NCBI GenBank assembly: GCA_947258545.1
Contig: CAMYJI010000017.1
Coordinates: 1 to 54,632, forward strand
Length of the DNA: 54,632 bases
Direction: 5' to 3'
DNA from: an uncultured Ectothiorhodospiraceae bacterium
GTDB lineage: Bacteria; Pseudomonadota; Gammaproteobacteria; UBA9214
Shown here: one piece after another, positions 24,736-33,715 of the stretch
How positions within the stretch are numbered: position 1 is the stretch's first letter
Layout of the letters: each line of letters starts with the position of its first letter
Notes under the pieces: generated by a model
Seen by the model: only the letters and a program-made list of their open reading frames with translations
The model's database searches: none
Told to the model about the DNA's origin: nothing
Made by a program: the position numbers and the translations under genes

Positions 24736-25870
24736 ACAAATCCCCGGCTGGCTGGCCGGCACGGCACTGCTCTGCTGCGGCCTGGCGGTACGGGCCGGGG
24801 TGTTGCCCGATGACCAGGCCGACGCACTGTATCATTCCTATGACGGTGGCGGTGTCGAGATCACTGGACCCTCGCTGATGGTGTTGAAGAAGTTGGGTCA
24901 GAACATGGCGGTCAACGGGAACTATTATGTCGATTCCATCAGCAGCGCCTCGATCGACGTGGTAACCAGTGGCGCGAGCGCGTATACGGAAGACCGCACC
25001 GAGTTCTCGGGTGGTGTGGACTACATGCACGGCAACTCGATAATGAGCCTGTCCTACACCAACAGCTCGGAAGATGATTACGAGGCCAATACCGCGAGTT
25101 TTGGCGTCAGCATGGACATGTTCGGCAATATGACGACCGTGTCGATGGGCTATTCACGCGGCTGGGACACGGTCATGAACAACCTCGACAGCACCTTTTC
25201 GCGCGACGCCGATCGCCAGAACTACAGGCTGGGCCTGACACAGGTAATCACCGGGGACATGCTGCTGGAGCTGAATTACGAGGGGATAACCGATGAAGGG
25301 TTCCTGAACAATCCCTACCGATCGGTGCGTTTCCTTGATCCCGGCGGCAACAGTTACAGCTACGAGGCGGAGTTTTACCCCAACACCCGCACAAGCAATG
25401 CGGTCGCAATACGCTCGATCCATTACCTGCCCTACCGTGCCGCCGTCTCGGGTGAATACCGCTTCTTCACCGACACCTGGGGTATCGATGCGCACAACCT
25501 GAAATTCGGTTACACCCATCCGTTGCAACCTGACTGGATACTGGAGGGCAATTACCGCTATTACACGCAGACCGCGGCCGATTTCTACAGCGACCTGTTC
25601 CCTTACCGGAATGCACAGAACTTCCTGGCGCGCGACAAGGAGCTGAGTACGTTCTCGAGCCACACCATTGGCTTCAAATTGAGCTACGACTTCATTGATA
25701 AAGGCTGGCGTTCGATCGACAAGGGTACAGTCAACATCGCCTGGGACCATATCCTGTTCGACTACGAGGACTTTCGCGATCTCAGGGTCGCGACACCGGT
25801 GCCGGGTAATGAGCCCCTGTACAGCTTCAGTGCCGATGTGGTGCAGTTGTTTGTTTCAGTTAAGTTTTGA
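24722..25870 (+). CDS. DUF3570 outer-membrane protein
   Basis: About 382 residues from GTG 24722, chosen because GGAGG lies five bases upstream; the gene overlaps the DUF4266 end. The signal sequence (IPGWLAGTALLCCGLAVRAG) is followed by the DUF3570 core: YYVDSISSASIDVV, YTEDRTEFSGGVDY, repeated amphipathic strands (MTTVSMGYSRGWDT, MLLELNYEGITDEGFLNNPYR) and a C-terminal QLFVSVKF with terminal Phe. This is a barrel with about 14-16 strands. Residues 83-86 are SGAS, resembling ApbE acceptor motifs ([DS]GA[ST]); this is only a pattern match. With DUF4266, TlpA and ApbE it forms a recurrent set of unknown function. Confidence 0.88.
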   Translation: MAVTRQIPGWLAGTALLCCGLAVRAGVLPDDQADALYHSYDGGGVEITGPSLMVLKKLGQNMAVNGNYYVDSISSASIDVVTSGASAYTEDRTEFSGGVDYMHGNSIMSLSYTNSSEDDYEANTASFGVSMDMFGNMTTVSMGYSRGWDTVMNNLDSTFSRDADRQNYRLGLTQVITGDMLLELNYEGITDEGFLNNPYRSVRFLDPGGNSYSYEAEFYPNTRTSNAVAIRSIHYLPYRAAVSGEYRFFTDTWGIDAHNLKFGYTHPLQPDWILEGNYRYYTQTAADFYSDLFPYRNAQNFLARDKELSTFSSHTIGFKLSYDFIDKGWRSIDKGTVNIAWDHILFDYEDFRDLRVATPVPGNEPLYSFSADVVQLFVSVKF

Positions 25871-25992
25871 AGAATATAATGCAGGAATCAAGGGAGCAGC
25901 TCATACTATCCCTGGAATAGACATTCACTTGACCGGCACTGCCCGGGGCAGCACGGTAACGGGCATCGTTGGAATCAGATGGAGGAGAGATC

Positions 25993-26385
25993 ATGAAAAT
26001 ATCAACAACTATCCTTTTCCTGCTATTGCCTGTCACGGCCATCGCCCAGGACTACCCGGGTATGAGTGAACGCGACATGCAGAACATGATGCAACAAATG
26101 CAGGAAATGCAGACCTGCATGCAGGGCTTTGATCAATCCCGAATACAGGAATTAGAACAACAGGCGAACAGGGTTGAGGCCAAGGTAAATTCCCTGTGCA
26201 CGAGCGGCAAACGTGATGAAGCACAACAGGAAGTCATAGCTTTCGCACAGGATTTCAGGAGCAATCCGGATATTCAGTTAATGATGAAATGCGGCGAAAA
26301 GATGCGCGGCATGATGCCTGAGATGCCGTTTATGAATCAGGCCAACGCGCCTGATACTTCTGCCAGGCATGTCTGCGATCAATGA
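25993..26385 (+). CDS. Small exported Met/Gln-rich protein
   Basis: About 130 residues from ATG 25993, preceded by GGAGGAG. A signal peptide (ISTTILFLLLPVTAIAQD) is followed by a helical region rich in Met and Gln (MSERDMQNMMQQMQEMQTCMQGFDQSRIQELEQQANRVEAKV) and four Cys spread along the mature protein (CMQG, SLCTS, MKCGE, HVCDQ), so two disulfides are possible. No family recognised. A separate upstream region of about 120 bases suggests its own promoter. The periplasmic helical, Met-rich character could suit a metal-binding or chaperone-like protein, but there is no direct evidence. Confidence 0.72.
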   Translation: MKISTTILFLLLPVTAIAQDYPGMSERDMQNMMQQMQEMQTCMQGFDQSRIQELEQQANRVEAKVNSLCTSGKRDEAQQEVIAFAQDFRSNPDIQLMMKCGEKMRGMMPEMPFMNQANAPDTSARHVCDQ

Positions 26386-26491
26386 TGCGAATTCAGGACA
26401 GGGTATTGCTGATTTGAATCAGTCATCCAGGCCTTGAATATGGACACGTTCACGGGACCAGTGCCAGTCATCGGTATTACCCCGGCTCCGT

Positions 26492-26519
26492 AAAAAAACA
26501 CCCCGCACCAGGCGGGGTG
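26492..26519 (-). terminator. Intrinsic terminator of the EF-hand gene
   Basis: A perfect eight-base stem, CACCCCGC/GCGGGGTG with a five-base loop, followed on the minus strand by seven T. It lies about 100 bases beyond the stop of the minus-strand EF-hand gene and ends that transcript. There is no matching T-run on the plus strand. Confidence 0.82.
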
Positions 26520-26617
26520 AAACGACAGCGGTATCACCAGCAGTGGGTCGGGGGGATGACCGTGGAGGATTCGCTGGCTAACTCCACTGACAACGATTAT
26601 CGGGTAGTCCACCGACC

Positions 26618-26995
26618 TTACATTCCTCCGCCGGTGCCCGGACCCTGGCCACCGCCATACCGTCGGTCCATGCGCTGCTGCTGACGGAACTCCTGGCGCT
26701 CGCGCTGGTGCGCCTGGATCTCATTGCGGTTCAGGCGGCCATCGCTATCGGCATCGATACTCGAGAAATCAGGCGGCTGATTCATGTAGCGTCGCGGACG
26801 CTGCTGTGCAGCGCGATTCTGGAACCGCTGCTCGTGGGCACGGTTAAATTCATCCTGGCTGACATAGCCATTATCGTCACCATCAAAGGCCTCGAACGGG
26901 ATCGGGCCCCTGTCGGGGATATCGGTGCCGGCGGAACCGGTGGAAACAACTGCCATCGCAAGCACCCCAGCTGCTATCTTTCGTATTGAGTTCAT
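26618..26995 (-). CDS. EF-hand exported protein
   Basis: A 125-residue secreted protein with a signal peptide (IRKIAAGVLAMAVVSTGSAGT). Two EF-hand calcium loops are clear: FDGDDNGYVSQDEF (D-x-D-x-G-x-x-x-x-E pattern) and IDADSDGRLNRNEI. Both keep the bidentate Glu at loop position 12. The tail is rich in Gln, Arg and Gly (RQEFRQQQRMDRRYGGGQGPGTGGGM), probably disordered. It ends at an intrinsic terminator and follows the small Cys-containing gene by about 30 bases, so both likely share a transcript that is divergent from the two-component system. Confidence 0.85.
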   Translation of the reverse strand: MNSIRKIAAGVLAMAVVSTGSAGTDIPDRGPIPFEAFDGDDNGYVSQDEFNRAHEQRFQNRAAQQRPRRYMNQPPDFSSIDADSDGRLNRNEIQAHQRERQEFRQQQRMDRRYGGGQGPGTGGGM

Positions 26996-27024
26996 AGTCT
27001 TTCTCCTTTCAAAGGGGACGCTAA

Positions 27025-27348
27025 TCAGCGCCGGCCGCCTGTACTGGCCGAGCCGCTGCGCTGCGCGCCACTCATGCGTGATTCATAACCTTGTCCAAAA
27101 CGTGTCGATACCGCCCTGTACCGGAAGCCATCGCCACGAATGCCGTCGGCGTTCCCGGCATCCTGACCAGCGTTGAGCCGCTGCTCCAGTTGCAGTCGCG
27201 CCTGGTTGCACTCGCATGGCTGCTGTATCAGTGGCCGGGCGTCATCAGCCGTGTGCTGTGATTCAGCGGTATCATGTGCCTGTACCAGCCCGGCAATCAA
27301 CAGGGTAAAGCCAACTATCCCCAGGACAGTCAACTTGTTCACAATCAT
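27025..27348 (-). CDS. Small exported protein divergent from the two-component system
   Basis: About 107 residues from ATG 27348, which has GAAGGAG upstream; the longer frame to 27393 lacks support. A signal peptide (TVLGIVGFTLLIAGLVQAHD) is followed by a hydrophilic mature part with one Cys pair (QPCECNQARLQLEQRLNAGQD) and an Arg/Ser/Gly-rich tail. No family recognised. It is divergently oriented to the response regulator across about 170 bases, a common arrangement for a regulator and its target operon, and is followed by the EF-hand gene. Confidence 0.68.
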   Translation of the reverse strand: MIVNKLTVLGIVGFTLLIAGLVQAHDTAESQHTADDARPLIQQPCECNQARLQLEQRLNAGQDAGNADGIRGDGFRYRAVSTRFGQGYESRMSGAQRSGSASTGGRR

Positions 27349-27518
27349 ATTCCGTTCTCCTTCTGTTGACTGTTTCGATGCACATGCCATCATTCCGGTT
27401 GATTACAGGTTACGGCCAACATGTTTCTACAGGATTTCAATCCGCTGCGATTTTGTATCAATATGTTTCAGTGCCTGGCGGTGACTGAAACAGAGCAGTT
27501 CTGTTAGGCTTGCCGGTC

Positions 27519-28232
27519 ATGGAGCAGCAGACCCAAATCCTTGTCGTGGATGACGATCCCGCACTAAGGGAGCTGTTGGAACGCTATCTCGGCGAGCAGG
27601 GCTTCGCGGTCTCGGCCGTCCCCGATGGCACCGCCATGGATGAGCACCTCGCGAGAGAGAACGCGGACCTGATTGTCCTGGACCTGATGCTGCCGGGCGA
27701 AGACGGCCTCAATATCGCCCAACGGCTGCGCGGTAACTGCGACATACCCATCCTCATGCTGTCTGCACGCGGCGAGGAAGTGGACCGCATCGTCGGTCTC
27801 GAGGTCGGCGCGGATGATTACCTTCCCAAGCCCTTCAATCCGCGCGAGCTGCTGGCCCGCATCCGCGCCATCCTGAGGCGGCGGCAGCACGAGCCGGCAC
27901 CAGACACCTCCAGGACGGACAGCGTCAGACACAGCTTTGGCCCGTATGACCTCGACCTGACAACCCGGGAACTCGCCCGCGGCGGGGAAACCATAGCCCT
28001 GACGAACGGTGAGTTTGCGCTACTCAAGATATTCGTTGAACACCCCAACCGGGTACTCAGCCGCGATGCCCTCGTAGACCGGCTAAAGGGATACGAACGC
28101 TCCCCCTATGACCGCAGCATCGACGTGCGTGTGACACGTCTGCGCCGCAAGATTGAAGCAGACCCGGCCGCGCCCGTCTATATACGCACCGTGTGGGGCG
28201 AGGGCTACCGCTTCACGCCCGGGGGATCCTGA
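27519..28232 (+). CDS. OmpR-family response regulator
   Basis: About 237 residues from ATG 27519; an in-frame TTG at 27510 adds three. The receiver domain has the acidic pocket DDD (11-13), phospho-acceptor Asp55 (LIVLDLMLPGEDG), LMLSARG and Lys in YLPKPFNPREL. The C-terminal winged helix (from about residue 135) has FGPYDLDLTTRELARGGE, LTNGEFALLKIFVEHPNRVLSRD, RSIDVRVTRLRRKIE and IRTVWGEGYRF. The ERSPYDRSIDVRV segment is typical of the OmpR branch. The kinase gene starts two bases after its stop, so they form one unit. Targets are unknown; the divergent exported-protein genes are natural candidates. Confidence 0.93.
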   Translation: MEQQTQILVVDDDPALRELLERYLGEQGFAVSAVPDGTAMDEHLARENADLIVLDLMLPGEDGLNIAQRLRGNCDIPILMLSARGEEVDRIVGLEVGADDYLPKPFNPRELLARIRAILRRRQHEPAPDTSRTDSVRHSFGPYDLDLTTRELARGGETIALTNGEFALLKIFVEHPNRVLSRDALVDRLKGYERSPYDRSIDVRVTRLRRKIEADPAAPVYIRTVWGEGYRFTPGGS

Positions 28233-28234
28233 CG

Positions 28235-29563
28235 ATGGGCCACTCGCGCACACTGTTTGCCAGGACCGGCATTACCCTGTCGATCGCCCTGCTGGTGTTC
28301 CTGCTGTTTACTGTCGCTGTTATCCTGAATTACATCCTCGTACCACTCGGCAAACGGGCCGCCGATGACTTCACGGCGTTGATGGTGCTCTCGGCGCAAA
28401 CCTGGGTCGAATTGCCACCCGGCACACGCCCTGATTTCGAACGCGAATTGCAGGAGCGCTACCGGCTGAAACTCACGCTCGCTGAGTCGCAACTTCCCCC
28501 ATCGAAAAGCCTGCTGCCCTATCTCCAGTTTCTGGAAAACTCACTGGAAGAATATACCGGGGAAAAGATACCTGTCAGTGTAGCCAGTAATAAGCCGCTG
28601 GTGTTTGCGGTGGATATCAGCATGGCGGGGCGCGCCCTGAGATTCAGCTTTCCCCGCGAACGCATCGGCGCCCAACCACCTGCTGCCGTGCTGCTGGTAA
28701 TCATTGCCGGCATGCTGGTAATCCTGCTGACGACTTTATTGCTGGTGCGTCGCCTGACAGACCCCTTGACGCGCCTGTCCGAGGCAACGGCGCGCGTCGG
28801 GCATGGCGACACTCTCGCGCCCCTGCCGGAAACCGGGCCCAGGGAAATCGCCGTGCTCACGCATAACTTCAACCGCATGGCGCGTGAAGTGACGGAACTC
28901 CTGGCAAACCGGACGACCCTGTTTGCCGGCATCTCCCACGACCTGCGCACGCCCATCACCCGCATGCAGCTCGCGCTGGAGTTATTGCCCGGGGACTCCG
29001 ATCCGACGGTTGTCAATAGTCTGCGGCAGGGCCTGGAGGACATGAACCGGCTTATCCAGGACACGCTCGAACTGGCGCGTGGATTGCAGCCACATGCAGC
29101 CGAGGAAGTGGACCTGCGCGACTTTCTCGACGGCATTATCGCGGACTACCGCAGGAGCAGTGCAACTGAAATCTACTGGTCACCCGGGACCTGCTGCATC
29201 TGCACCGTTGAGACACTGGCGTTGCACCGGGTGCTGACGAACCTGATTGACAATGCCGTGCGTTATGGCGGAGACCACCCGGTGGAGGTGCGCTGCGACT
29301 GCCCGGCCGGGGCAGCGGTATTCAGGATATTGGATCGCGGTACGGGCATACCCGCCGCGGAGCGCGAGGCCGTCTTCCGGCCGTTTTACCGGCTGGAGAC
29401 ATCGCGCAGCCGTGCCACTGGCGGCAGCGGGCTCGGCCTCGCCATTGCCCGCCAGCTCTGCGAGACCCACGGCTGGGAAATCAGCTTGCAGGCGCGGGAG
29501 GGTGGTGGAACGCAAGCCCAGGTCCGGGTACCCCTCGACGCCACCCGGGGGGCAGCCCGGTAG
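28235..29563 (+). CDS. EnvZ-like sensor histidine kinase
   Basis: About 442 residues from ATG 28235, directly after the regulator stop. Layout: first membrane helix (ITLSIALLVFLLFTVAVILNYILV), a periplasmic domain of about 110 residues, second helix (AVLLVIIAGMLVILLTTLLLV), HAMP (RRLTDPLTRLSEATARVGHG), H-box (FAGISHDLRTPITRMQLALELL), then ATPase boxes HRVLTNLIDNAVRYG, DRGTGIP, FRPFYR and GGSGLGLAIARQL. The order and the ISHDLRTPITR box match EnvZ-type kinases. A CCIC cluster lies between the H-box domain and the N box, which is unusual and could be redox- or metal-sensitive, though this is only an observation. The signal is unknown. Confidence 0.92.
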   Translation: MGHSRTLFARTGITLSIALLVFLLFTVAVILNYILVPLGKRAADDFTALMVLSAQTWVELPPGTRPDFERELQERYRLKLTLAESQLPPSKSLLPYLQFLENSLEEYTGEKIPVSVASNKPLVFAVDISMAGRALRFSFPRERIGAQPPAAVLLVIIAGMLVILLTTLLLVRRLTDPLTRLSEATARVGHGDTLAPLPETGPREIAVLTHNFNRMAREVTELLANRTTLFAGISHDLRTPITRMQLALELLPGDSDPTVVNSLRQGLEDMNRLIQDTLELARGLQPHAAEEVDLRDFLDGIIADYRRSSATEIYWSPGTCCICTVETLALHRVLTNLIDNAVRYGGDHPVEVRCDCPAGAAVFRILDRGTGIPAAEREAVFRPFYRLETSRSRATGGSGLGLAIARQLCETHGWEISLQAREGGGTQAQVRVPLDATRGAAR

Positions 29564-29642
29564 CCATGGCATCGCCGCCGGCCACGGCACCAGGCGGTGG
29601 CGGACCCGCGCACAAAGCTGGAATTTCGACGAGAAAAGCGGG

Positions 29643-30692
29643 CTAGTCCTCTGAGTTGATTAGGGTCCAGCCGGGCGTTGCCGGCAGCCGTGGCATTGTC
29701 TGTTGCGGAAACTCGCCGGTCAGCGCACCCAGAAATGCAACCATATCGTCAACCTGGCCCTTGTCCAGATCCCGTTCGAGCTGGAGCTTTGCCATCATCC
29801 GCAACGCGTCATCCAGCGTCCTGGCCGACCCGTTGTGGAAGTATGGCGCGGTCAACGCCACGTTGCGCAGGGTCGGAACCTTGTACAGGTGTTTATCAGC
29901 TTCCTTGCTGGTTACTGCAAAGCGGCCCTGGTCCGTCAGCAGATCATACTGCTCAGCGGATTCATCCGTCGGAAATGTCGGAAATTTCATCAGGTAAAGG
30001 GTCCCGGACGGCATGATCGGACCACTGAAGGCCGGGCCGGAATGACAGCCGGTGCAGCCGGTCTCCGCAAATACTGTCATACCCCGTTGCTGCTGCTCAT
30101 CCAGTGCATCCTTGTCGCCCTTGACGAACCGGTCATAGGGGCTGTCAGGCGTGATCATGGTACGTTCGAATGCAGCCACGGCCTTGGCGGCATTATCGAC
30201 GGTCATGGGATTGTCACTACCGAAGGCCCTCACAAAGTACGGCTTGTAGCCCGGGATGGCGCGCACGCGGTCCATCGCCTGCTCCAGCTCGCTCATTCCC
30301 ATTTCAACCGGGTTGACCACCGAACCCCTGGCCTGCTCCTCCAGGCTGGTGGCGCGGCCGTCCCAGAACTGTGAAGAGGCGAACGCGGCATTCCATACCG
30401 TCGGCGCACTGCGCCCACCGGTCTTGCCGTGCACACCCATGGACACCGCCCGGTTATCGTCCCCGCCAAGCATCAGGTTGTGGCAGGAATTGCAGGAAAC
30501 CGTACCGGTCGCGGAGAAACGCGGATCGAAATACAGCAACCGGCCTAGCTCGACCTTTTCCGTGGTCGTTGGATTATCCGGCGGCTCCGGTGCCTTTTCC
30601 GGCAGGGCTTGCCATTCAAAGGTATCTGCAGCACCGACGGCTAGCGGCCCTACCAGTGCCATCACTGCAATCGTTTCTGTGATCATGTTCAT
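29643..30692 (-). CDS. Diheme cytochrome c peroxidase-like protein (MauG/CcpA family)
   Basis: About 349 residues from ATG 30692, which has AAGGAG eight bases upstream; the frame to 30941 has no signal or family match. After a signal sequence ([17 protein letters not shown]) the family pattern is full: [26 protein letters not shown] with heme one (CNSCH 67-71), [55 protein letters not shown], heme two (CTGCH) and [26 protein letters not shown]. Such periplasmic enzymes reduce H2O2 with electrons from cytochromes or carry out related oxidations. A palindrome, GTAACA-N7-TGTTAC, lies in the upstream gap. Confidence 0.92.
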   Translation of the reverse strand: MNMITETIAVMALVGPLAVGAADTFEWQALPEKAPEPPDNPTTTEKVELGRLLYFDPRFSATGTVSCNSCHNLMLGGDDNRAVSMGVHGKTGGRSAPTVWNAAFASSQFWDGRATSLEEQARGSVVNPVEMGMSELEQAMDRVRAIPGYKPYFVRAFGSDNPMTVDNAAKAVAAFERTMITPDSPYDRFVKGDKDALDEQQQRGMTVFAETGCTGCHSGPAFSGPIMPSGTLYLMKFPTFPTDESAEQYDLLTDQGRFAVTSKEADKHLYKVPTLRNVALTAPYFHNGSARTLDDALRMMAKLQLERDLDKGQVDDMVAFLGALTGEFPQQTMPRLPATPGWTLINSED

Positions 30693-30861
30693 AAGACCGA
30701 CTCCTTGCCTGTATAAATGAATAGTTACCGGACCACAATCCAGTTGATCACATGGAATCCCTGCGCAGGCGACAAACTGATTTGATCGCGACCCGCGCGA
30801 CTGAAAAATACCCATCGCTTTATCCATATATTGATAGATGACTGTTTCAGAGGTATTTCCA

Positions 30862-30880
30862 GTAACATATAAAGTGTTAC
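30862..30880. promoter_or_regulatory. Palindrome in the divergent intergenic region
   Basis: GTAACATATAAAGTGTTAC has two perfect six-base arms (GTAACA/TGTTAC) around seven bases, a usual operator geometry. It lies in the 497-base gap (30693-31189) between the diheme peroxidase gene and the DHH phosphoesterase gene, which are divergent. The regulator is unknown. I see no further structure in that gap except unused reading frame. Confidence 0.4.
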
Positions 30881-31189
30881 AAGTTGTTTCTATATTCTTC
30901 CGAGCCGATGCATCCCGGTTGACTGTTGATCCCGGCAGCACTGACCCGCCGATTCGAACCGCCCAGGATGCACTTATCCCCCGCTACGCCGGGCCTCAAA
31001 TATATCTGTCTTCCTGACACAAGATATTTGCGTTTTACACTGAAGTTTCGAGATTGGATGCCGATATACCGGATTACGGTGGAATTCCATGGATTCTGTG
31101 GGTCGCCCGTTTTGAACACATTGTGCCGGTCCCAACCCGGGCACCAGCTGTGTAAATTCCCGTATTTAATGGTATGGAGGTCAGGTCTA

Positions 31190-32137
31190 ATGAGTGATAT
31201 AGCGATAGCAGTGGATCGACAGTTTCGCATGGTGACCCGTAGTGATTTCGACGGCCTGGTATGCGCTGTGCTGTTGCGCCACCTTGATCTAATCAACGAC
31301 ATCAAGTTCGTACACCCGAAGGATATGCAGGATGGAATAATCGATATCACGGATAATGACATTACGACCAACCTGCCCTATGTAGCGGGGGTACATATCT
31401 GTTTCGATCATCATCTGTCCGAGACCCTGCGCAACGGAAAGTTTGACAACCACATTATCGATCCCGACGCGCCCTCGGCCGCACGCGTCGTGTGGAATCA
31501 CTATGGCGGACATGACGCCTTCCCTAAAGAATGGGATGATATGATGGTCGCGGTGGACAAGGCCGATGCCGCCCAATTCAACATGGAAGAGGTGCTGCAT
31601 CCTCGCGGCTGGGAGCTGCTTAATTTTTTAATGGATGCACGAACGGGTCTTGGCCGCTTTCGCGAGTTTCGCATCTCCAACTATAACCTGATGATGGATC
31701 TAATCGACTATTGCAGAGACCATAGCATCGAACAGATACTTGAACTGCCGGATGTTGCTGAACGCATCCAGCTATACTTTGAACACGAAGAGAAATTCAA
31801 GGAACAGATCGAACGGTGCGCCAGCGTCCACGAAAACCTGGTGGTACTCGATCTGCGTGGCGAGGAAACCATTTATGCAGGCAATCGTTTCATGATTTAT
31901 GCATTGTTTCCACAGTGCAATATCTCTATTCACGAAATGTGGGGCCTGAAGAAACAGAACACCGTATTTGCTACCGGCAAGTCGATCTTCGATCGCAGCT
32001 CAAAATCCAATATTGGCGCACTGATGCTTAAATACGGTGGAGGCGGTCACCACGCAGCAGGTACTTGCCAGGTTCCGAATGACAAGGCTGAGGCGACGTT
32101 GCAGGAGTTGATTCAACACATTACCGCTGACGGCTAG
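31190..32137 (+). CDS. DHH-family phosphoesterase (exopolyphosphatase-related)
   Basis: About 315 residues from ATG 31190, with GGAGG nine bases upstream; the open frame to 30926 is non-family. DHH motifs: TRSDFDGLVCAVLL (first metal site), VHICFDHHLSE (DHH motif), PDAPSAARVVWNHY and VDKADAAQF (metal Asp). The DHHA1-type end KYGGGGHHAAGTCQV binds substrate. The family includes RecJ, NrnA-type oligoribonucleases and exopolyphosphatase-like hydrolases. This form, with SDFDG instead of DADG and no long insert, is nearer NrnA/exopolyphosphatase-like proteins. Likely substrate: short oligonucleotides, pAp or polyphosphate; sequence alone does not decide. Confidence 0.87.
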   Translation: MSDIAIAVDRQFRMVTRSDFDGLVCAVLLRHLDLINDIKFVHPKDMQDGIIDITDNDITTNLPYVAGVHICFDHHLSETLRNGKFDNHIIDPDAPSAARVVWNHYGGHDAFPKEWDDMMVAVDKADAAQFNMEEVLHPRGWELLNFLMDARTGLGRFREFRISNYNLMMDLIDYCRDHSIEQILELPDVAERIQLYFEHEEKFKEQIERCASVHENLVVLDLRGEETIYAGNRFMIYALFPQCNISIHEMWGLKKQNTVFATGKSIFDRSSKSNIGALMLKYGGGGHHAAGTCQVPNDKAEATLQELIQHITADG

Positions 32138-32233
32138 TCATTCAGGGGGCAGTCTGCCCTGATGCCCGGTCTCCCCTTTCGGCCGGTCGGTGCAGGCTCC
32201 AGTGATTGCCTCACCACCGGGTGATCGGATCGC

Positions 32234-32530
32234 CTACAACCATTGTTGATGCATATCAGCGATCTGCACGTCCCGGGCCTCTTCGCACAGCTGACGGATC
32301 TTGGTCATGTCCGATTCCAGCTGTCGTCTGTCACTACCAAGGATACAGACAGCGATGACCGCCCGTTGCCATGTGTCCTGATAAGCCACCTCGGCAACCG
32401 AGACATTGAAACGGGAACGTAGACGATCCTTCAGACCGCGCACGGCACTGCGCTTGTCCTTCAGGGACCGGGCCCACGGGATCATCAGTTCGATGGTGAG
32501 CAGGGAAATGAATAAGTCAGGATGAGACAT
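32234..32530 (-). CDS. DUF503 protein (YlxP-like)
   Basis: A 98-residue cytoplasmic protein with the DUF503 pattern: LTIELMIPWARSLKDKRSAVRGLKDRLRSRFNVSVAEVAYQDTWQRAVIAVCILGSD, then the final helix RRQLESDMTKIRQLCEE. YlxP proteins in Gram-positives lie in the nusA-infB-rbfA operon and relate to ribosome biogenesis, but here the gene stands alone, convergent to the DHH phosphoesterase gene. The molecular function of the proteobacterial form is not established. Confidence 0.88.
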   Translation of the reverse strand: MSHPDLFISLLTIELMIPWARSLKDKRSAVRGLKDRLRSRFNVSVAEVAYQDTWQRAVIAVCILGSDRRQLESDMTKIRQLCEEARDVQIADMHQQWL

Positions 32531-32647
32531 GGTATCGACTGGCGGATAGTGACAGGCGTTCTATTAATGAGTCGTCGGATTGCCAAGATTCAAGACTAGT
32601 TTGTCCCACAGCCCTGCACAAGCCCGGCATCATTGCACGACGACTGT

Positions 32648-33652
32648 CTAATCAGTCACCGTCCCACAACGGGCCAGGGCTTTTTCCAGGCTATCGTCCG
32701 GGTGCACCACCCCCTCATCCTGCAACCGGACCCGGGCTTTGTTTAGCTGAACACAGCTGAGCGCGGGGTTCTCGGCCAGACGCTTTAATGTGCGCTGGTC
32801 TGCATCGGCGAGCAGCGCATCGAGAATATCGGGCTGTGTGTTCGGGTTACCTGCCAGCGCCGGGGCAATGCCGTAATTCTGTGCCCGCTTTTGATACAGC
32901 TCGGCCAGCAGCCAGGCGGGGGTATTGGCGTTACCCGCCATGGTGGAAAAGAAATAGTCAGGGTAGCTGTGGGTCTTATATACCCGCACGATGGCATCCA
33001 CCGGCACATTGGCATGGCGCAATGCACTCAGGGCTACGCCAAAATCCCCCGACTGACTCAGCCGGTCCAGGGCCAGGCCGGAGGCATGAGGATTCGATGC
33101 CAGAGGTATCAGCCAGGTGCGGTCATCCGTTTCGGCAGCCATCTGTTCTATGATCTGCGCCTCGCGATCCGGTGCGGCGGCAAGCCTTTCGGCCAGTGAG
33201 CGCCTGTTGGCCTGTATCGCCTCGCGTTGACGCTGCGTCTCCTGATCCCGTGACTGGTTCAGCTGGCGGGTTTCGTTCCAGCCGTACAGCTGGGCCGTCA
33301 GCACCCCGACCACTCCCACCAGTGCAACAGCCATCCCGAGCCGCGGCCAGACGGTCGGGCGGCCGGTTTCCCTGAAGTGACCGAGGCTATGCTGCGCCAC
33401 TCCGAGGCCGAAACCCAGCACACCGGGTACCACGGCGATCATGGGAAGAAACAGAAATCCGATCCCCGAGGTCGAGCTGCGTGATTCCAGTATGGCAAAG
33501 ACACCGATCGTGAACGCGACCAGGTAGGCCAGCAGACCGTAGACACCGGCCCGCCGCCAGAAGGTGCCCGGCTTGCGCAGGGCCTGCACGAGGCAGCCAA
33601 GTAAAAACACAAGCGGGACGATCGTGCACCAGACCAGAAAAGACAAACGCAC
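32648..33652 (-). CDS. Membrane protein with C-terminal variant leucine-rich-like repeats
   Basis: A 334-residue protein. Four hydrophobic segments lie in the first 125 residues (LSFLVWCTIVPLVFLLGCLV, VYGLLAYLVAFTIGVFAIL, IGFLFLPMIAVVPGVLGFGLG, LGMAVALVGVVGVLTAQLYG). A coiled-coil-like charged stretch follows (NQSRDQETQRQREAIQANRRSLAERL), then a repeat domain with units such as LASNPHASGLALDRLSQSG, MAGNANTPAWLLAELYQ, LAGNPNTQPDILDALLADA and LAENPALSCVQLNKAR. The N-P/A-x-T/A-x-x-x-L-x-x-L spacing recalls variant leucine-rich repeats. Probably a cytoplasmic repeat domain tethered to the membrane; function unknown. Confidence 0.75.
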   Translation of the reverse strand: MRLSFLVWCTIVPLVFLLGCLVQALRKPGTFWRRAGVYGLLAYLVAFTIGVFAILESRSSTSGIGFLFLPMIAVVPGVLGFGLGVAQHSLGHFRETGRPTVWPRLGMAVALVGVVGVLTAQLYGWNETRQLNQSRDQETQRQREAIQANRRSLAERLAAAPDREAQIIEQMAAETDDRTWLIPLASNPHASGLALDRLSQSGDFGVALSALRHANVPVDAIVRVYKTHSYPDYFFSTMAGNANTPAWLLAELYQKRAQNYGIAPALAGNPNTQPDILDALLADADQRTLKRLAENPALSCVQLNKARVRLQDEGVVHPDDSLEKALARCGTVTD

Positions 33653-33715
33653 TTACCTCACGGTGTTATATGCGGCCAGCAAGGTTCACCTGATAGCCTG
33701 TAGAAATTCCGGAGC

